A DNA stretch of 64,000 nucleotides, from positions 434,001-498,000 of the forward strand of contig NZ_JABBNT010000002.1 of assembly GCF_012926505.1 (NCBI RefSeq). The letters are read 5' to 3'. The notes below the pieces were generated by a model. The model worked only from the letters and a program-made list of their open reading frames with translations. It ran no database searches and was not told the origin of the DNA. A program made the position numbers and the translations under genes. Within the stretch, counting starts at the first letter, position 1, and each line of letters starts with the position of its first letter. Of this stretch, positions 1 to 7,746 are shown in pieces. Origin of the DNA: Pacificispira spongiicola. Its GTDB lineage: Bacteria; Pseudomonadota; Alphaproteobacteria; UBA8366; Aestuariispiraceae.

Positions 1-738
1 CGCGACGAGGCCAATCGTGCGAACCGTGCGAAATCCGACTTCCTGGCGTCCATGAGCCATGAATTGCGCACGCCGCTGAACGCGATTCAAGGGATGAGCG
101 AAGCCCTGATGTATATCGAGGCGTTTCGAAACGATCCGAACCGGCTGACCGATTATCTGAAAAGCATTCACGAAAGCTGCACGCATCTGGTGTCGCTGAT
201 CGACGAAATTCTGGACATCGCGAAGATCGAGCAAGGCGCCTACGGCATGCATGCGGAGTATCTTGAGCCGAAAGAGCTGATCGAAGCGGTCCGGCGCCTG
301 ATGAAGGACAGCGCCGCGAAGAACGAATCCAAAATAGAAATCGACGCGCCGTCGGACCTTCCGCGTATTTTTGCGGACCGCCGCGCCTTTCATCAGGTCC
401 TGCTGAACCTCATCGCCAATTCGGTGAAACATAGCGGCAAGGGAACGACGGTTTGGATCAAGGCACGGGCCGAAGGGTCCAATACCGACCTGATCGTCGA
501 GGTGTCCGACAATGGGTGCGGCTTCGACCCGGAAACCCTGGATATGGTCGGCCAACCCTTCATCCATGCGCATACCCCGCATGTACGGCGGGAAGCGGCG
601 GGTACCGGCCTGGGCCTGTCCATCGTCGTGCGCCTTGTCCAGGCATGCGGCGGTCGGGTCGAATTCGAGAGTGAACCGGGGCGCGGCGCGGTCATCAAAA
701 CCTATTGGCCGACGGCCCCGGCCAGCCGCCCCGCGTAA
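1..738 (+). CDS. Sensor histidine kinase, C-terminal part (5' end outside window)
   Basis: The reading frame is open from base 1, so the gene begins before the window; 245 codons are visible. It holds the dimerisation/phosphoacceptor segment with the H-box SHELRTPLNA near the start, then a HATPase_c domain with an N-box (LLNLIANSVKHS), the G1 box DNGCGFD and the G2 box GTGLGLSIV. It should autophosphorylate on the H-box histidine and pass phosphate to a receiver that cannot be named from here. Any sensor or membrane region lies upstream and is not visible. The HPt-containing proteins at 2563 and 13082 are possible but unproven partners. No terminator is seen before the ribosomal operon promoter. 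Confidence 0.93.
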   Translation, partial: RDEANRANRAKSDFLASMSHELRTPLNAIQGMSEALMYIEAFRNDPNRLTDYLKSIHESCTHLVSLIDEILDIAKIEQGAYGMHAEYLEPKELIEAVRRLMKDSAAKNESKIEIDAPSDLPRIFADRRAFHQVLLNLIANSVKHSGKGTTVWIKARAEGSNTDLIVEVSDNGCGFDPETLDMVGQPFIHAHTPHVRREAAGTGLGLSIVVRLVQACGGRVEFESEPGRGAVIKTYWPTAPASRPA

Positions 739-798
739 CATCGGCTCCCGCGCGGATCGCCCGATCTGTGGAAATTCCGGTCTTTCGCAGGGAAACAC

Positions 799-827
799 TT
801 GCATTTCGAATACCCCTCCCCTATAAG
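799..827 (+). promoter_or_regulatory. Candidate sigma-70 promoter of rpsF-rpsR-rplI
   Basis: A TTGCAT hexamer at 799-804 is followed after 17 bases by TATAAG at 822-827. Transcription would start near 834, leaving a leader of about 170 bases before rpsF. The -35 match is partial, so this is a prediction from spacing and -10 quality. Confidence 0.5.
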
Positions 828-1006
828 CCGCCGGTCCTGGATCGGCTGTGCCGGTTCGGGCGTTAACTCCTTGCCGGTTTCTACGCGGGTTTTGACCCGA
901 TGAGAAAGCGGCTAGGGCCGGGCGGCAGAGTCGGCGGCGGGGCGTGAATGCCCTGTCCGATCGACCACTGCGCCGGACCGTGAAACAGCCAGAGGGAGTG
1001 ACATCT

Positions 1007-1474
1007 ATGGCTTTCTATGAAACCGTGCTCATCGCACGGCAAGACGTTTCGTCCGCCCAGGTGGATGGCATCGTCGACATGGCCCAGGAAATCCTGGCCG
1101 AAGACGGCGGCAAGATCTCGCGCCGCGAATATTGGGGCCTGCGCAGCCTCGCCTTCCGGATCAAAAAGAACCGCAAGGGCCACTACGTCCTGTTGAACTT
1201 CGACGCGAAGGCCGAGGCCGTTGCCGAAATGGAACGCCGTTTCCGCCTGCACGACGACGTCCTGCGTTACATGACCGTCCGCACCGAAACCCTGCCGGAA
1301 GAACCGTCCGTGGTTCTGGCCCGTCGCGACGAACGCGATCGGGGAGACCGTGGCGACCGGGGTGGCCGTGGCGAACGCGGTGATCGTGGTGACCGCGGTG
1401 ACCGGGGCGGCGATCGCGGTCCGCGTCGTGACCGTGGCGACCGCCGCGACCATAACGAAGAATCGGAGGACTAA
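1007..1474 (+). CDS. rpsF: 30S ribosomal protein S6
   Basis: S6 binds the central domain of 16S rRNA as a heterodimer with S18, whose gene follows two bases later. The first 100 or so residues are the canonical S6 fold ([13 protein letters not shown] at the start, [19 protein letters not shown] in the middle). The last 45 or so residues are a low-complexity tail of repeated Arg-Gly-Asp/Asp-Arg-Gly units, making the protein 155 residues, longer than the roughly 130 of E. coli. The ATG at 1007 is chosen because an AGAGGGAG ribosome-binding site lies just upstream and the family N-terminus starts there; a start at 944 would add an unrelated stretch. First gene of the rpsF-rpsR-rplI operon. Confidence 0.97.
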   Translation: MAFYETVLIARQDVSSAQVDGIVDMAQEILAEDGGKISRREYWGLRSLAFRIKKNRKGHYVLLNFDAKAEAVAEMERRFRLHDDVLRYMTVRTETLPEEPSVVLARRDERDRGDRGDRGGRGERGDRGDRGDRGGDRGPRRDRGDRRDHNEESED

Positions 1475-1476
1475 TC

Positions 1477-1716
1477 ATGGCTATGCGTCCTGCTCGTCGG
1501 CCCTTTTTCCGCCGCAAGAAAACCTGCCCGTTCTCTGGCCCGAATGCGCCTGAGATCGACTACAAGGACATCAAGACCCTGCAGCGCTTCATTTCCGAGC
1601 GCGGCAAGATCGTGCCGTCCCGCATCACCGCGGTGAGCGCGAAGAAACAGCGTGCCCTGGCCCAGGCCATCAAACGCGCCCGTTTCCTCGGCCTCATCCC
1701 CTACGTCATTCGCTAA
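1477..1716 (+). CDS. rpsR: 30S ribosomal protein S18
   Basis: A 79-residue S18, the partner of S6 on the small-subunit platform. The family signature is visible: basic N-terminus [15 protein letters not shown], the [12 protein letters not shown] segment, and the C-terminal [19 protein letters not shown]. It starts two bases after the rpsF stop, with the GGAGGA ribosome-binding site inside the rpsF end, so the two are translationally linked. Length is normal for the family. Confidence 0.98.
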   Translation: MAMRPARRPFFRRKKTCPFSGPNAPEIDYKDIKTLQRFISERGKIVPSRITAVSAKKQRALAQAIKRARFLGLIPYVIR

Positions 1717-1728
1717 GGGGGAAACGTC

Positions 1729-2346
1729 ATGCAGATCATTCTTCTCGAACGCGTCGAAAAGCTCGGCCAGATGGGCGACGAAGTCGTCGTGAAGCCGGGT
1801 TTCGCGCGTAATTTCCTGCTGCCGAAAGGCAAGGCCGTCCGTGCGACCGACGCGAACCGCAAACGCTTCGAAGCACAACGCGCCGAACTGGAAGCCCGTA
1901 ACCTCGAGCGCAAATCAGAAGCCGAACGCGTCGCCCAGGATCTGGAAGGCCTTCAGGTCGCCCTGATCCGTGCCGCGTCCGACACCGGACAGCTCTACGG
2001 GTCGGTCAATGCCCGCGACATCGCCGACGCGATCGCCGAAAAAGGCATCACGATCGGCCGCAACCAGGTGGTCATGGACCGCCCGGTGAAGACCGTCGGC
2101 ATTTCCACCTTCCGCGTTCAGCTTCACCCGGAAGTTTTCGTGGCGGTGGAAATCAACGTCGCGCAGTCCCTGGAAGAAGCGGAGGCACAGGCCGAACGTC
2201 ACGCCCGCGGCGAAGATGCCGTTGTGACCGAAGCCGAACGCGCCGCCCGCGACATGGCCGAAGAAGCCGAACGTCAGGCCGCCGAAGTGGCTGCCGCGGC
2301 GGCTGAACTGGCCGAGGAATCGGAAGGTTCGGACGACGACGCGTAA
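1729..2346 (+). CDS. rplI: 50S ribosomal protein L9 with acidic C-terminal extension
   Basis: L9 binds 23S rRNA near the L1 stalk. The N-terminal domain is clear ([19 protein letters not shown], then the [17 protein letters not shown] motif), as is the central helix and the C-terminal domain ([14 protein letters not shown]). At 205 residues it exceeds the usual 150 or so; from about residue 150 it carries an alanine- and glutamate-rich tail ([15 protein letters not shown] onward), a feature common in alphaproteobacterial L9. It has a GGGGGAAA ribosome-binding site and is followed by a strong terminator at 2374. Confidence 0.97.
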   Translation: MQIILLERVEKLGQMGDEVVVKPGFARNFLLPKGKAVRATDANRKRFEAQRAELEARNLERKSEAERVAQDLEGLQVALIRAASDTGQLYGSVNARDIADAIAEKGITIGRNQVVMDRPVKTVGISTFRVQLHPEVFVAVEINVAQSLEEAEAQAERHARGEDAVVTEAERAARDMAEEAERQAAEVAAAAAELAEESEGSDDDA

Positions 2347-2373
2347 GACGCTTCGCCAACCGGAACGGTTTGG

Positions 2374-2408
2374 AAGGGCGCGGAACCGCACGGTTCCGCG
2401 CCCTTTTC
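2374..2408 (+). terminator. Rho-independent terminator after rplI
   Basis: Two perfectly complementary 14-base arms (2374-2387 and 2392-2405) enclose a GCAC loop and run into TTTTC. It closes the ribosomal protein operon. Confidence 0.93.
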
Positions 2409-2562
2409 TCATGTGAATTCGCGTGGGACGAACACCACAAGGATTGCATCGCGCCGCAACCACTGATCTAGTAGCTGAATCCGCCGTCAACCGAAGCGCC
2501 GCGGCAAGCCATCGTAACGCTTCAGTCCTCCATCTTTCGGGGCGGCGGGTCAGGAAGCGACA

Positions 2563-3330
2563 ATGAATGATCCACCCCCCCCCTCTGTTCCGTCCAAGCT
2601 TCATGTCCTTATCGTGGACGATGTCGGCATCAACCGACTTGTCTCCAAGGAACTGCTGGTCGGCTTCGGCTGCCGCGTTTCCGAAGCCGCCGATGGGAAG
2701 GATGCGGTCGATGCCGTGGTCCGAGAGGGCTTCGACGTGATCCTGATGGATGTGCAAATGCCGCGCATGGACGGCGCGGAAGCCACGCGTATCATCCGCA
2801 GCAAGGGCGTCGAAATCCCAATCATCGGGATCACCGCTTATGTTTCCCCCGAACAGCGCGAAGTTTATCTCGCCAGCGGGATGAACGCCGTCGTCACAAA
2901 GCCGGTGAATTGGAATAAGCTGGAAACGCTTCTTAAGGACATTGCCGGGAAAAAGGTGGATGGGCTGTCCGACCCCGAGGAACCGCCCCCCGATGTTTTA
3001 CAGCGTCTCGACATCGGCATGCTGGATGGGCTTTCGCAGGCAATGCCGGCGGATCGGCTTCAAGCCCTCGTAAAGCGTGCCCTGGACGAGGTCCGTGACG
3101 CGCTGCCGAAGTTGAAGAATGCGGAAACCGACGCCGCACGCGCCAAAGAGGCCCACTATCTGGTCGGCATGTGCGCCAATGTCGGACTAATCGCCCTGCG
3201 CCAATTCACCAAGGAGGCGGAACTGGCGAAATCCGATGCGGATTTCGCCGAAGCCGTAGACCACATCACGCGCGAACTGCCCGCCAGTTACGACGCGTTA
3301 TCGCTTTATCTGAAGAGCAAGGCACAATAG
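2563..3330 (+). CDS. Response regulator: receiver domain fused to HPt domain
   Basis: A 255-residue cytoplasmic phosphorelay protein. Residues 12-125 form a receiver domain with the acidic pair D19-D20, phosphoacceptor D63 (VILMDVQMPRMDG), T91 and K113. Residues 145-255 form a histidine-phosphotransfer domain; H198 lies in AHYLVGMCANVG, the HPt equivalent of AHSLKG. There is no DNA-binding or kinase domain, so it probably shuttles phosphate within a relay. The upstream kinase at 1-738 is a possible partner but is separated by the ribosomal operon. Codons 4-7 are four prolines encoded by a run of nine C residues (2575-2583). It stands alone, convergent with pspF. Confidence 0.88.
   Translation: MNDPPPPSVPSKLHVLIVDDVGINRLVSKELLVGFGCRVSEAADGKDAVDAVVREGFDVILMDVQMPRMDGAEATRIIRSKGVEIPIIGITAYVSPEQREVYLASGMNAVVTKPVNWNKLETLLKDIAGKKVDGLSDPEEPPPDVLQRLDIGMLDGLSQAMPADRLQALVKRALDEVRDALPKLKNAETDAARAKEAHYLVGMCANVGLIALRQFTKEAELAKSDADFAEAVDHITRELPASYDALSLYLKSKAQ
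2575..2583 (+). repeat. Nine-C homopolymer just inside the receiver-HPt gene
   Basis: Nine consecutive C residues begin 12 bases after the start codon at 2563. A one-base slip would shift the reading frame of nearly the whole protein. Confidence 0.9.
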
Positions 3331-3336
3331 CCGCTG

Positions 3337-4302
3337 TTACAGCAGACCGCGTTTCTTTGCCACGCGCCGAAAGCGCAGATAGTCGAGGTCAAGCGCCCGG
3401 GCTGCCTGGGCTTGGTTTCCGTCCGCCGCCGCCAGCGCATCCCGGATCAGGCTTTCCTCCAGTGCCGCGACACGGTCGTCGAAACCGCCCGATGCGTCAT
3501 CCCCGTCCGCTTCCACCGGCGGAACAACCGTCTGGCCGGGAAAGACATCGAAAACAATCCTGTCGACCGCGGTTTCCGCATCGGCGTGCCGAAACACCGA
3601 CCGTTCGACGACGTTGCGTAATTCCCGAACATTGCCCGGCCATCGATATTCCTCCAATTCCCGTTCGGCCGACCGGCTGAACCCCGGAAAATGCGGCCAG
3701 CCGAGTTCCCGCACCATGCCTCGCGCGAAATATTCCGCCAGCACCGGAATATCCAGCGGCCGATCCCGCAATGGCGGCACGGCGACGACGTCGAACGTCA
3801 ATCGGTCGAGCAAATCCGCGCGAAACCGTCCTTCGTCCACGGCCTTGCGCAGGTCCTCATTCGTTGCCGCGATCAGCCGGACATCCGCCGACAGGGACTG
3901 ATTGCCGCCAAGCCGGGAAAACTCACCGTATTCCACGGCACGCAGCAGCTTTTCCTGCACCGTGGCTCCGGCGAGGCCAACCTCGTCGAGCATCAGACTG
4001 CCGCCGTCGGCGCGTTCGAACAGCCCCTTGCGCAGGCGCTGCGCCCCGGTGAAGGCCCCGGCCTCGTGCCCGAACAATTCACTGTCCAACAGGCTCTCGG
4101 AAAAGGCGGCGCAGTTCACCGGGACATAGGGGCGGTCCCAGCGCGCCGACAGATAATGCAGTCGGGCCGATACCATTTCCTTGCCCGACCCACGCTCCCC
4201 CAATACCAGGACGGGACGGTTCAACTTCGCCAGTTCCGATACGTGATCAAGAATGGCGACGAAGGCCGGATCGGATCCGATAATGCTGTCTTTTCTATCC
4301 AT
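3337..4302 (-). CDS. pspF: Phage shock operon transcriptional activator PspF
   Basis: A sigma-54 enhancer-binding protein that lacks an N-terminal sensory domain, as PspF does; it is normally held inactive by PspA and released under membrane stress. The AAA+ domain starts almost at residue 1: Walker A GERGSGKE at about 35-42, the sigma-54 contact loop GAFTGA at 82-87, Walker B LMLDE at 103-107, and arginine-finger region RFRADLLDRL. A Fis-type helix-turn-helix lies at the C-terminus (QAQAARALDLDYLRFRRVAKK). 321 residues is normal. It is divergent from pspA, with the shared control region 4303-4481. Confidence 0.95.
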   Translation of the reverse strand: MDRKDSIIGSDPAFVAILDHVSELAKLNRPVLVLGERGSGKEMVSARLHYLSARWDRPYVPVNCAAFSESLLDSELFGHEAGAFTGAQRLRKGLFERADGGSLMLDEVGLAGATVQEKLLRAVEYGEFSRLGGNQSLSADVRLIAATNEDLRKAVDEGRFRADLLDRLTFDVVAVPPLRDRPLDIPVLAEYFARGMVRELGWPHFPGFSRSAERELEEYRWPGNVRELRNVVERSVFRHADAETAVDRIVFDVFPGQTVVPPVEADGDDASGGFDDRVAALEESLIRDALAAADGNQAQAARALDLDYLRFRRVAKKRGLL

Positions 4303-4303
4303 A

Positions 4304-4348
4304 ATCGATATATATCATATCGTTTTCAATATATCACTATCGATATAT
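4304..4348 (+). promoter_or_regulatory. Candidate PspF upstream activating sequences
   Basis: The 10-base sequence ATCGATATAT occurs at 4304-4313 and again at 4339-4348, 35 bases apart, inside an AT-rich stretch of alternating TATA/ATCG that is rich in dyads. Position (upstream of an IHF site and a sigma-54 promoter, beside pspF) matches the enhancer sites bound by PspF in E. coli. It also overlaps the pspF start region, which would allow autoregulation. Confidence 0.65.
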
Positions 4349-4366
4349 CTGAATACCAGAAACTTC

Positions 4367-4379
4367 TAAGTTATTGATT
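4367..4379 (+). promoter_or_regulatory. IHF binding site in pspF-pspA region
   Basis: TAAGTTATTGATT fits the reverse complement of the IHF consensus (YAANNNNTTGATW) at every defined position. It sits between the upstream repeats and the sigma-54 promoter, where a DNA bend would bring PspF to the polymerase. Confidence 0.7.
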
Positions 4380-4396
4380 TTAAACAAAACATAAAT

Positions 4397-4413
4397 TGGC
4401 ACGCCCCTTGCCA
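4397..4413 (+). promoter_or_regulatory. Sigma-54 promoter of pspA
   Basis: TGGCACG at 4397-4403, four bases, then TTGCCA: a match to the -24/-12 consensus TGGCACG-N4-TTGC, with the GG and GC dinucleotides exactly ten bases apart. Predicted start is near 4423, about 59 bases before pspA. Confidence 0.93.
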
Positions 4414-4481
4414 ATATGGGATCGGAACGGGGCCATGGCGGTCTCTGTCATTGACGACATAACAGGTAGGAGTGGTCTCTT

Positions 4482-5141
4482 ATGGGTATCTTTTCCCGCA
4501 TGACCGATATTTTGAATGCCAATGTCAACGCACTGCTGGACCGTGCGGAAGACCCTGAAAAGATGGCGCGTTTGATGATCCAGGAAATGGAAGACACCCT
4601 GGTGGAAGTCCGGTCCGCCGCGGTGCGGTTGATCGCCGACAAGAAGACGATTTCCCGCCGTCTGGACGAGGCCGAGGCCGACCGCAAGGAATGGGGCAAG
4701 AAGGCCGAATTCGCGCTCAGCCGTGAACGGGAAGACTTGGCAAAAGCCGCCCTGCTGGCGAAGAAGCGGTTGGGGGAGCATATCGACACGCTGACCCGCG
4801 AAATGGCGGCGATCGAAGAAAGCCTGGCGAAATACGACGACGATCTCGCCCGCCTGCAAAGCAAGCTGGACGAAGCAAAGGCCCGTCGCAAAGCCATCGA
4901 AATCCGCACCACCTCCGCCCAAAATCGGGTTCAGATGCGGCGCACGCTCTATGACGGGCGGGTCGATGACGCGCTTTCCCGCTACGAAAGTTTGGAACGT
5001 CGCATCGATGACCTGGAATCAGAGGCCGAGGGTTACGATCTAGGGAAGAAGGAAGACCTCGCCACGGCCTTCGCCGATCTGGAAGCCGAAGAGGAAATCG
5101 CCGACGAACTGGCCTCCCTGAAGGCCAAAATGAAAAAGTAA
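4482..5141 (+). CDS. pspA: Phage shock protein A
   Basis: PspA is a peripheral inner-membrane protein of the ESCRT-III/Vipp1 superfamily; it oligomerises on damaged membrane and, when stress is absent, inhibits PspF. The start MGIFSRMTDILNANVNALLD is the typical amphipathic membrane-binding helix, followed by DPEKMARLMIQEMEDTL and long charged coiled-coil helices to the end. 219 residues compares with 222 in E. coli. It is first in pspABC behind the sigma-54 promoter at 4397. A strong stem-loop at 5187-5211 separates it from pspB and may allow a higher pspA message level. Confidence 0.96.
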   Translation: MGIFSRMTDILNANVNALLDRAEDPEKMARLMIQEMEDTLVEVRSAAVRLIADKKTISRRLDEAEADRKEWGKKAEFALSREREDLAKAALLAKKRLGEHIDTLTREMAAIEESLAKYDDDLARLQSKLDEAKARRKAIEIRTTSAQNRVQMRRTLYDGRVDDALSRYESLERRIDDLESEAEGYDLGKKEDLATAFADLEAEEEIADELASLKAKMKK

Positions 5142-5186
5142 CCTTGCCCTGACACCCTAAGGATCGGGCATAGTATTCAACGAACG

Positions 5187-5211
5187 GGGCCGCCTTCCCA
5201 AAAGGCGGCCC
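5187..5211 (+). promoter_or_regulatory. Stem-loop between pspA and pspB
   Basis: Perfect 10-base arms 5187-5196 and 5202-5211 with a five-base loop, and no T-run after it. Better read as an mRNA-stabilising or attenuating hairpin than as a terminator, since pspB and pspC follow on the same strand. Confidence 0.7.
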
Positions 5212-5247
5212 GAACGGAAACGACATTAGAGAGCGGTGGCAGGCAGC

Positions 5248-5481
5248 ATGGACCTCTGGATCGTCTTCTTCGTACCCACGGTCATTTTGGTGGGTCTCGT
5301 GCTGCCGCTATGGCTGCTCTTCCACTACGTCACAAAATGGCGTGAACAAAAACGACAGGCCCAGGCGTCCCGCGAGGACATGGAAGCGCTGTGGCGCATC
5401 GCGGACAAATTGGAACGCCGCCTGAATTCGCTGGAAGCGGTCATCGACGACACGCCGTCCCAGCGCTCGCAACGGCTCTAA
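5248..5481 (+). CDS. pspB: Phage shock protein B
   Basis: A 77-residue membrane protein: one N-terminal transmembrane helix (about residues 3-24, ending LPLWLLFHY, a well conserved PspB feature), then a charged helical tail with an EALWRIADKLERRL segment. PspB works with PspC to sense membrane damage and bind PspA. The ATG at 5248 is chosen over a GTG at 5236 because the family begins right at the membrane helix. It lies between pspA and pspC, 13 bases before the latter. Confidence 0.9.
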   Translation: MDLWIVFFVPTVILVGLVLPLWLLFHYVTKWREQKRQAQASREDMEALWRIADKLERRLNSLEAVIDDTPSQRSQRL

Positions 5482-5494
5482 AAGGACTGCCCCC

Positions 5495-6016
5495 ATGACG
5501 TGCAAGTATCGAAAGTCCCATGGCTCCCACCCCTTTAACACCGGCGACGGCAAGCCGCATGCCTTTGGCGAAAAGCTGCATCGCTTCTTCAAACGCCTGC
5601 ACCGCAATCCGGATCGTGGAAAGATCGCCGGTGTTTGCGCCGGGATCGCGGAAACGGCGGGGATGCGGCCCTGGGCCGTGCGCGCCGCGCTGATCATCCT
5701 TCTGATCATGAACGCGCCGGTTGCCATCCTCCTCTATATTCTGGGCATCGTCCTGCTGGAACGCCGCACGGATTTCATGGCTGAAGGACCTGCGGCCGCC
5801 GGCCCGACCGAGACCGCCACGGCGCAAGCCCCCACCCCCGACGGTCCGCCGTCGCCGGGCGGCCCCGACGGTGCGGTGGATGCCGGTTTGCCGCAGAACC
5901 TGCGCTTCGAATCCCTGCGCCGGAAGTTCAAGGATCTGGAAGAACGCGCCGCCGATATGGAAGCGCATGTGACCTCCGGCGATTACACGTTGAACAAACG
6001 GCTCAAGGAAATCTGA
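5495..6016 (+). CDS. pspC: Phage shock protein C (PspC domain)
   Basis: 173 residues. The PspC domain spans about residues 38-90: basic segment LHRNPDRGKIAGVCAGIAE, then a hydrophobic helix (IILLIMNAPVAILLYILGIVLL). A proline/alanine-rich linker (about 100-130) leads to a C-terminal helical segment resembling a leucine zipper (LRRKFKDLEERAADMEAHV), which could interact with PspA or PspB. The unusual N-terminal 35 residues are rich in His, Lys and Gly and lack a clear family match. Last gene of the psp operon, followed by a terminator. Confidence 0.9.
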   Translation: MTCKYRKSHGSHPFNTGDGKPHAFGEKLHRFFKRLHRNPDRGKIAGVCAGIAETAGMRPWAVRAALIILLIMNAPVAILLYILGIVLLERRTDFMAEGPAAAGPTETATAQAPTPDGPPSPGGPDGAVDAGLPQNLRFESLRRKFKDLEERAADMEAHVTSGDYTLNKRLKEI

Positions 6017-6049
6017 TCGCCCGTCTCCCATACCTCCCTGATCCGCCTC

Positions 6050-6078
6050 GCCCTCTCCCGAATGGGAGAGGGCTTTTT
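6050..6078 (+). terminator. Rho-independent terminator after pspABC
   Basis: Ten-base perfect stem (6050-6059 with 6064-6073), GAAT loop, then five T residues. Confidence 0.95.
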
Positions 6079-6167
6079 GTTTTCACCCCCGATATCCCCA
6101 TGACTCACAGCCCGCGTTCACAACTGATCTACATGCTTTCCAATTCGACTCGGTCTATGCTCCGACG

Positions 6168-7727
6168 ATGATGAACGATACAGCCGACGGTGCCGGCGCG
6201 AGCAATATTCGCCCCCTGCACACAGACAAGCAAAACGGTCAGGACGGAACGGCGAAACCCTTTCGCCAGCCACCGCATAACGCCGAAGTGGAACAGGCGC
6301 TGATCGGCGCCATTCTGCGCAACAACCGCGCGATCGAGGCGGCGGCGGACCTGTTGGCCCCGTCGCATTTCTATGTGCCGGAACACCAGCGGCTCTACGG
6401 CCATATCAAGACGCTGATCGACAAGGGGCAAGTCGCCAGCCCGGCGACGCTGAGCCATATCGCGGAAAGCGATGAGTTGCTGCGCGAAGCGGGCGGCACG
6501 GCCTATCTGTACGAACTCGCGACCAACGTCGTCACCGTTCTGAACAGCGGCGAATATGCCAAGACCATCCACGACCTGTATCTGAAGCGGGAACTGATCG
6601 GCCTGGGCGAGGAAGTCGTCACGGACGCCTATGACAGCCACGACCTGGACTTCACCGCCGACAAGCAGATCGAAAAGGCCGAACAGCGGCTCTACAATCT
6701 GGCCTCGACCGGCAATCTGGACCAGATGGTCAAAAGCATCGACACGGCGGCCAAGCAGGCGCTGTTGATGGCGGAACAGGCGTTCAAGCGCGATAGCCAT
6801 GTCGTCGGGATCACCACCGGGTTCCGGGATGTCGACGAGCGTTTGGGCGGTTTGCACGGGTCGGATTTGCTGATCCTCGCCGGACGCCCGGCGATGGGGA
6901 AGACGGCACTGGCAACCAACATCGCCTACAACGCCGCCTCCGCCTACAAGAAGATCGTCACCGAAGACGGCAAGGAAATTGAAGAAGGCGGCGTCGTCCT
7001 GTTCTTCAGCCTGGAAATGAGCGCGGAACAGTTGGCGGGCCGTTTGATCTCCACCTGCTCCGGCGTCGCTTCCGACCGCATCCGGCGCGGCGATATCCAG
7101 ACGGAAGAATTCGAACGCATCGTCGTCGCCAGCCAGGAATTGAGCCGCATCCCGCTTTATATCGACGACACCCCGGCCCTGACGATCACCGGCCTGCGTC
7201 AGCGGGCGCGCCGGGTGCAGCGTCAGCACGGCCTGCATCTGATCATTGTCGATTACCTGCAGCTCCTCCAGGGACCGCCGGATAAGCGCATCGACAACCG
7301 CGTGCAGGAAGTGTCCGAAATCACCCGAGGCCTCAAGACATTGGCCAAGGAATTGAACGTCCCGGTGCTGGCCCTGTCGCAGTTGTCGCGACAGGTCGAA
7401 AACCGCGAAGACAAGCGCCCGCAGCTTTCCGACTTGCGTGAATCCGGCTCCATCGAACAGGACGCGGACGTCGTGTCCTTCGTCTATCGTCCCGAATACT
7501 ATCTGGAAAAGGAATTCCCGGAACAGCGCCCCAATGAATCCCCGGAGAAATTCGAGGAGCGCCGCCTGCGCCACGAACAGGCGCTTGTCGAAAAGCGCAA
7601 CGTCGCGGAATTGGTCATCGCCAAACAGCGACACGGGCCGGTCGGCATCGTGGAACTATTCTTCAACGGTGAACTAACCCTGTTTGACGACTTGGACCGC
7701 CAACACGGTGGGGAAGGATTCCAATAA
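6168..7727 (+). CDS. dnaB: Replicative DNA helicase DnaB
   Basis: The hexameric helicase that unwinds DNA ahead of the replication fork. The N-terminal domain starts near residue 38 (HNAEVEQALIGAIL), followed by a linker helix and a RecA-like ATPase with Walker A AGRPAMGKTA, FFSLEMSAEQLAGRL, Walker B IIVDYLQLL and the C-terminal LSQLSRQVENREDKRP and DLRESGSIEQDAD motifs. 519 residues; the family is usually 450-500, the excess being a non-conserved N-terminal 35 residues and an acidic insertion (VTEDGKEIEEGG) in the ATPase domain. The start could be either of two adjacent ATGs (6168 or 6171). No intein is visible. Confidence 0.97.
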   Translation: MMNDTADGAGASNIRPLHTDKQNGQDGTAKPFRQPPHNAEVEQALIGAILRNNRAIEAAADLLAPSHFYVPEHQRLYGHIKTLIDKGQVASPATLSHIAESDELLREAGGTAYLYELATNVVTVLNSGEYAKTIHDLYLKRELIGLGEEVVTDAYDSHDLDFTADKQIEKAEQRLYNLASTGNLDQMVKSIDTAAKQALLMAEQAFKRDSHVVGITTGFRDVDERLGGLHGSDLLILAGRPAMGKTALATNIAYNAASAYKKIVTEDGKEIEEGGVVLFFSLEMSAEQLAGRLISTCSGVASDRIRRGDIQTEEFERIVVASQELSRIPLYIDDTPALTITGLRQRARRVQRQHGLHLIIVDYLQLLQGPPDKRIDNRVQEVSEITRGLKTLAKELNVPVLALSQLSRQVENREDKRPQLSDLRESGSIEQDADVVSFVYRPEYYLEKEFPEQRPNESPEKFEERRLRHEQALVEKRNVAELVIAKQRHGPVGIVELFFNGELTLFDDLDRQHGGEGFQ

Positions 7728-7746
7728 CGTCTCGCCTAACGGGGCG

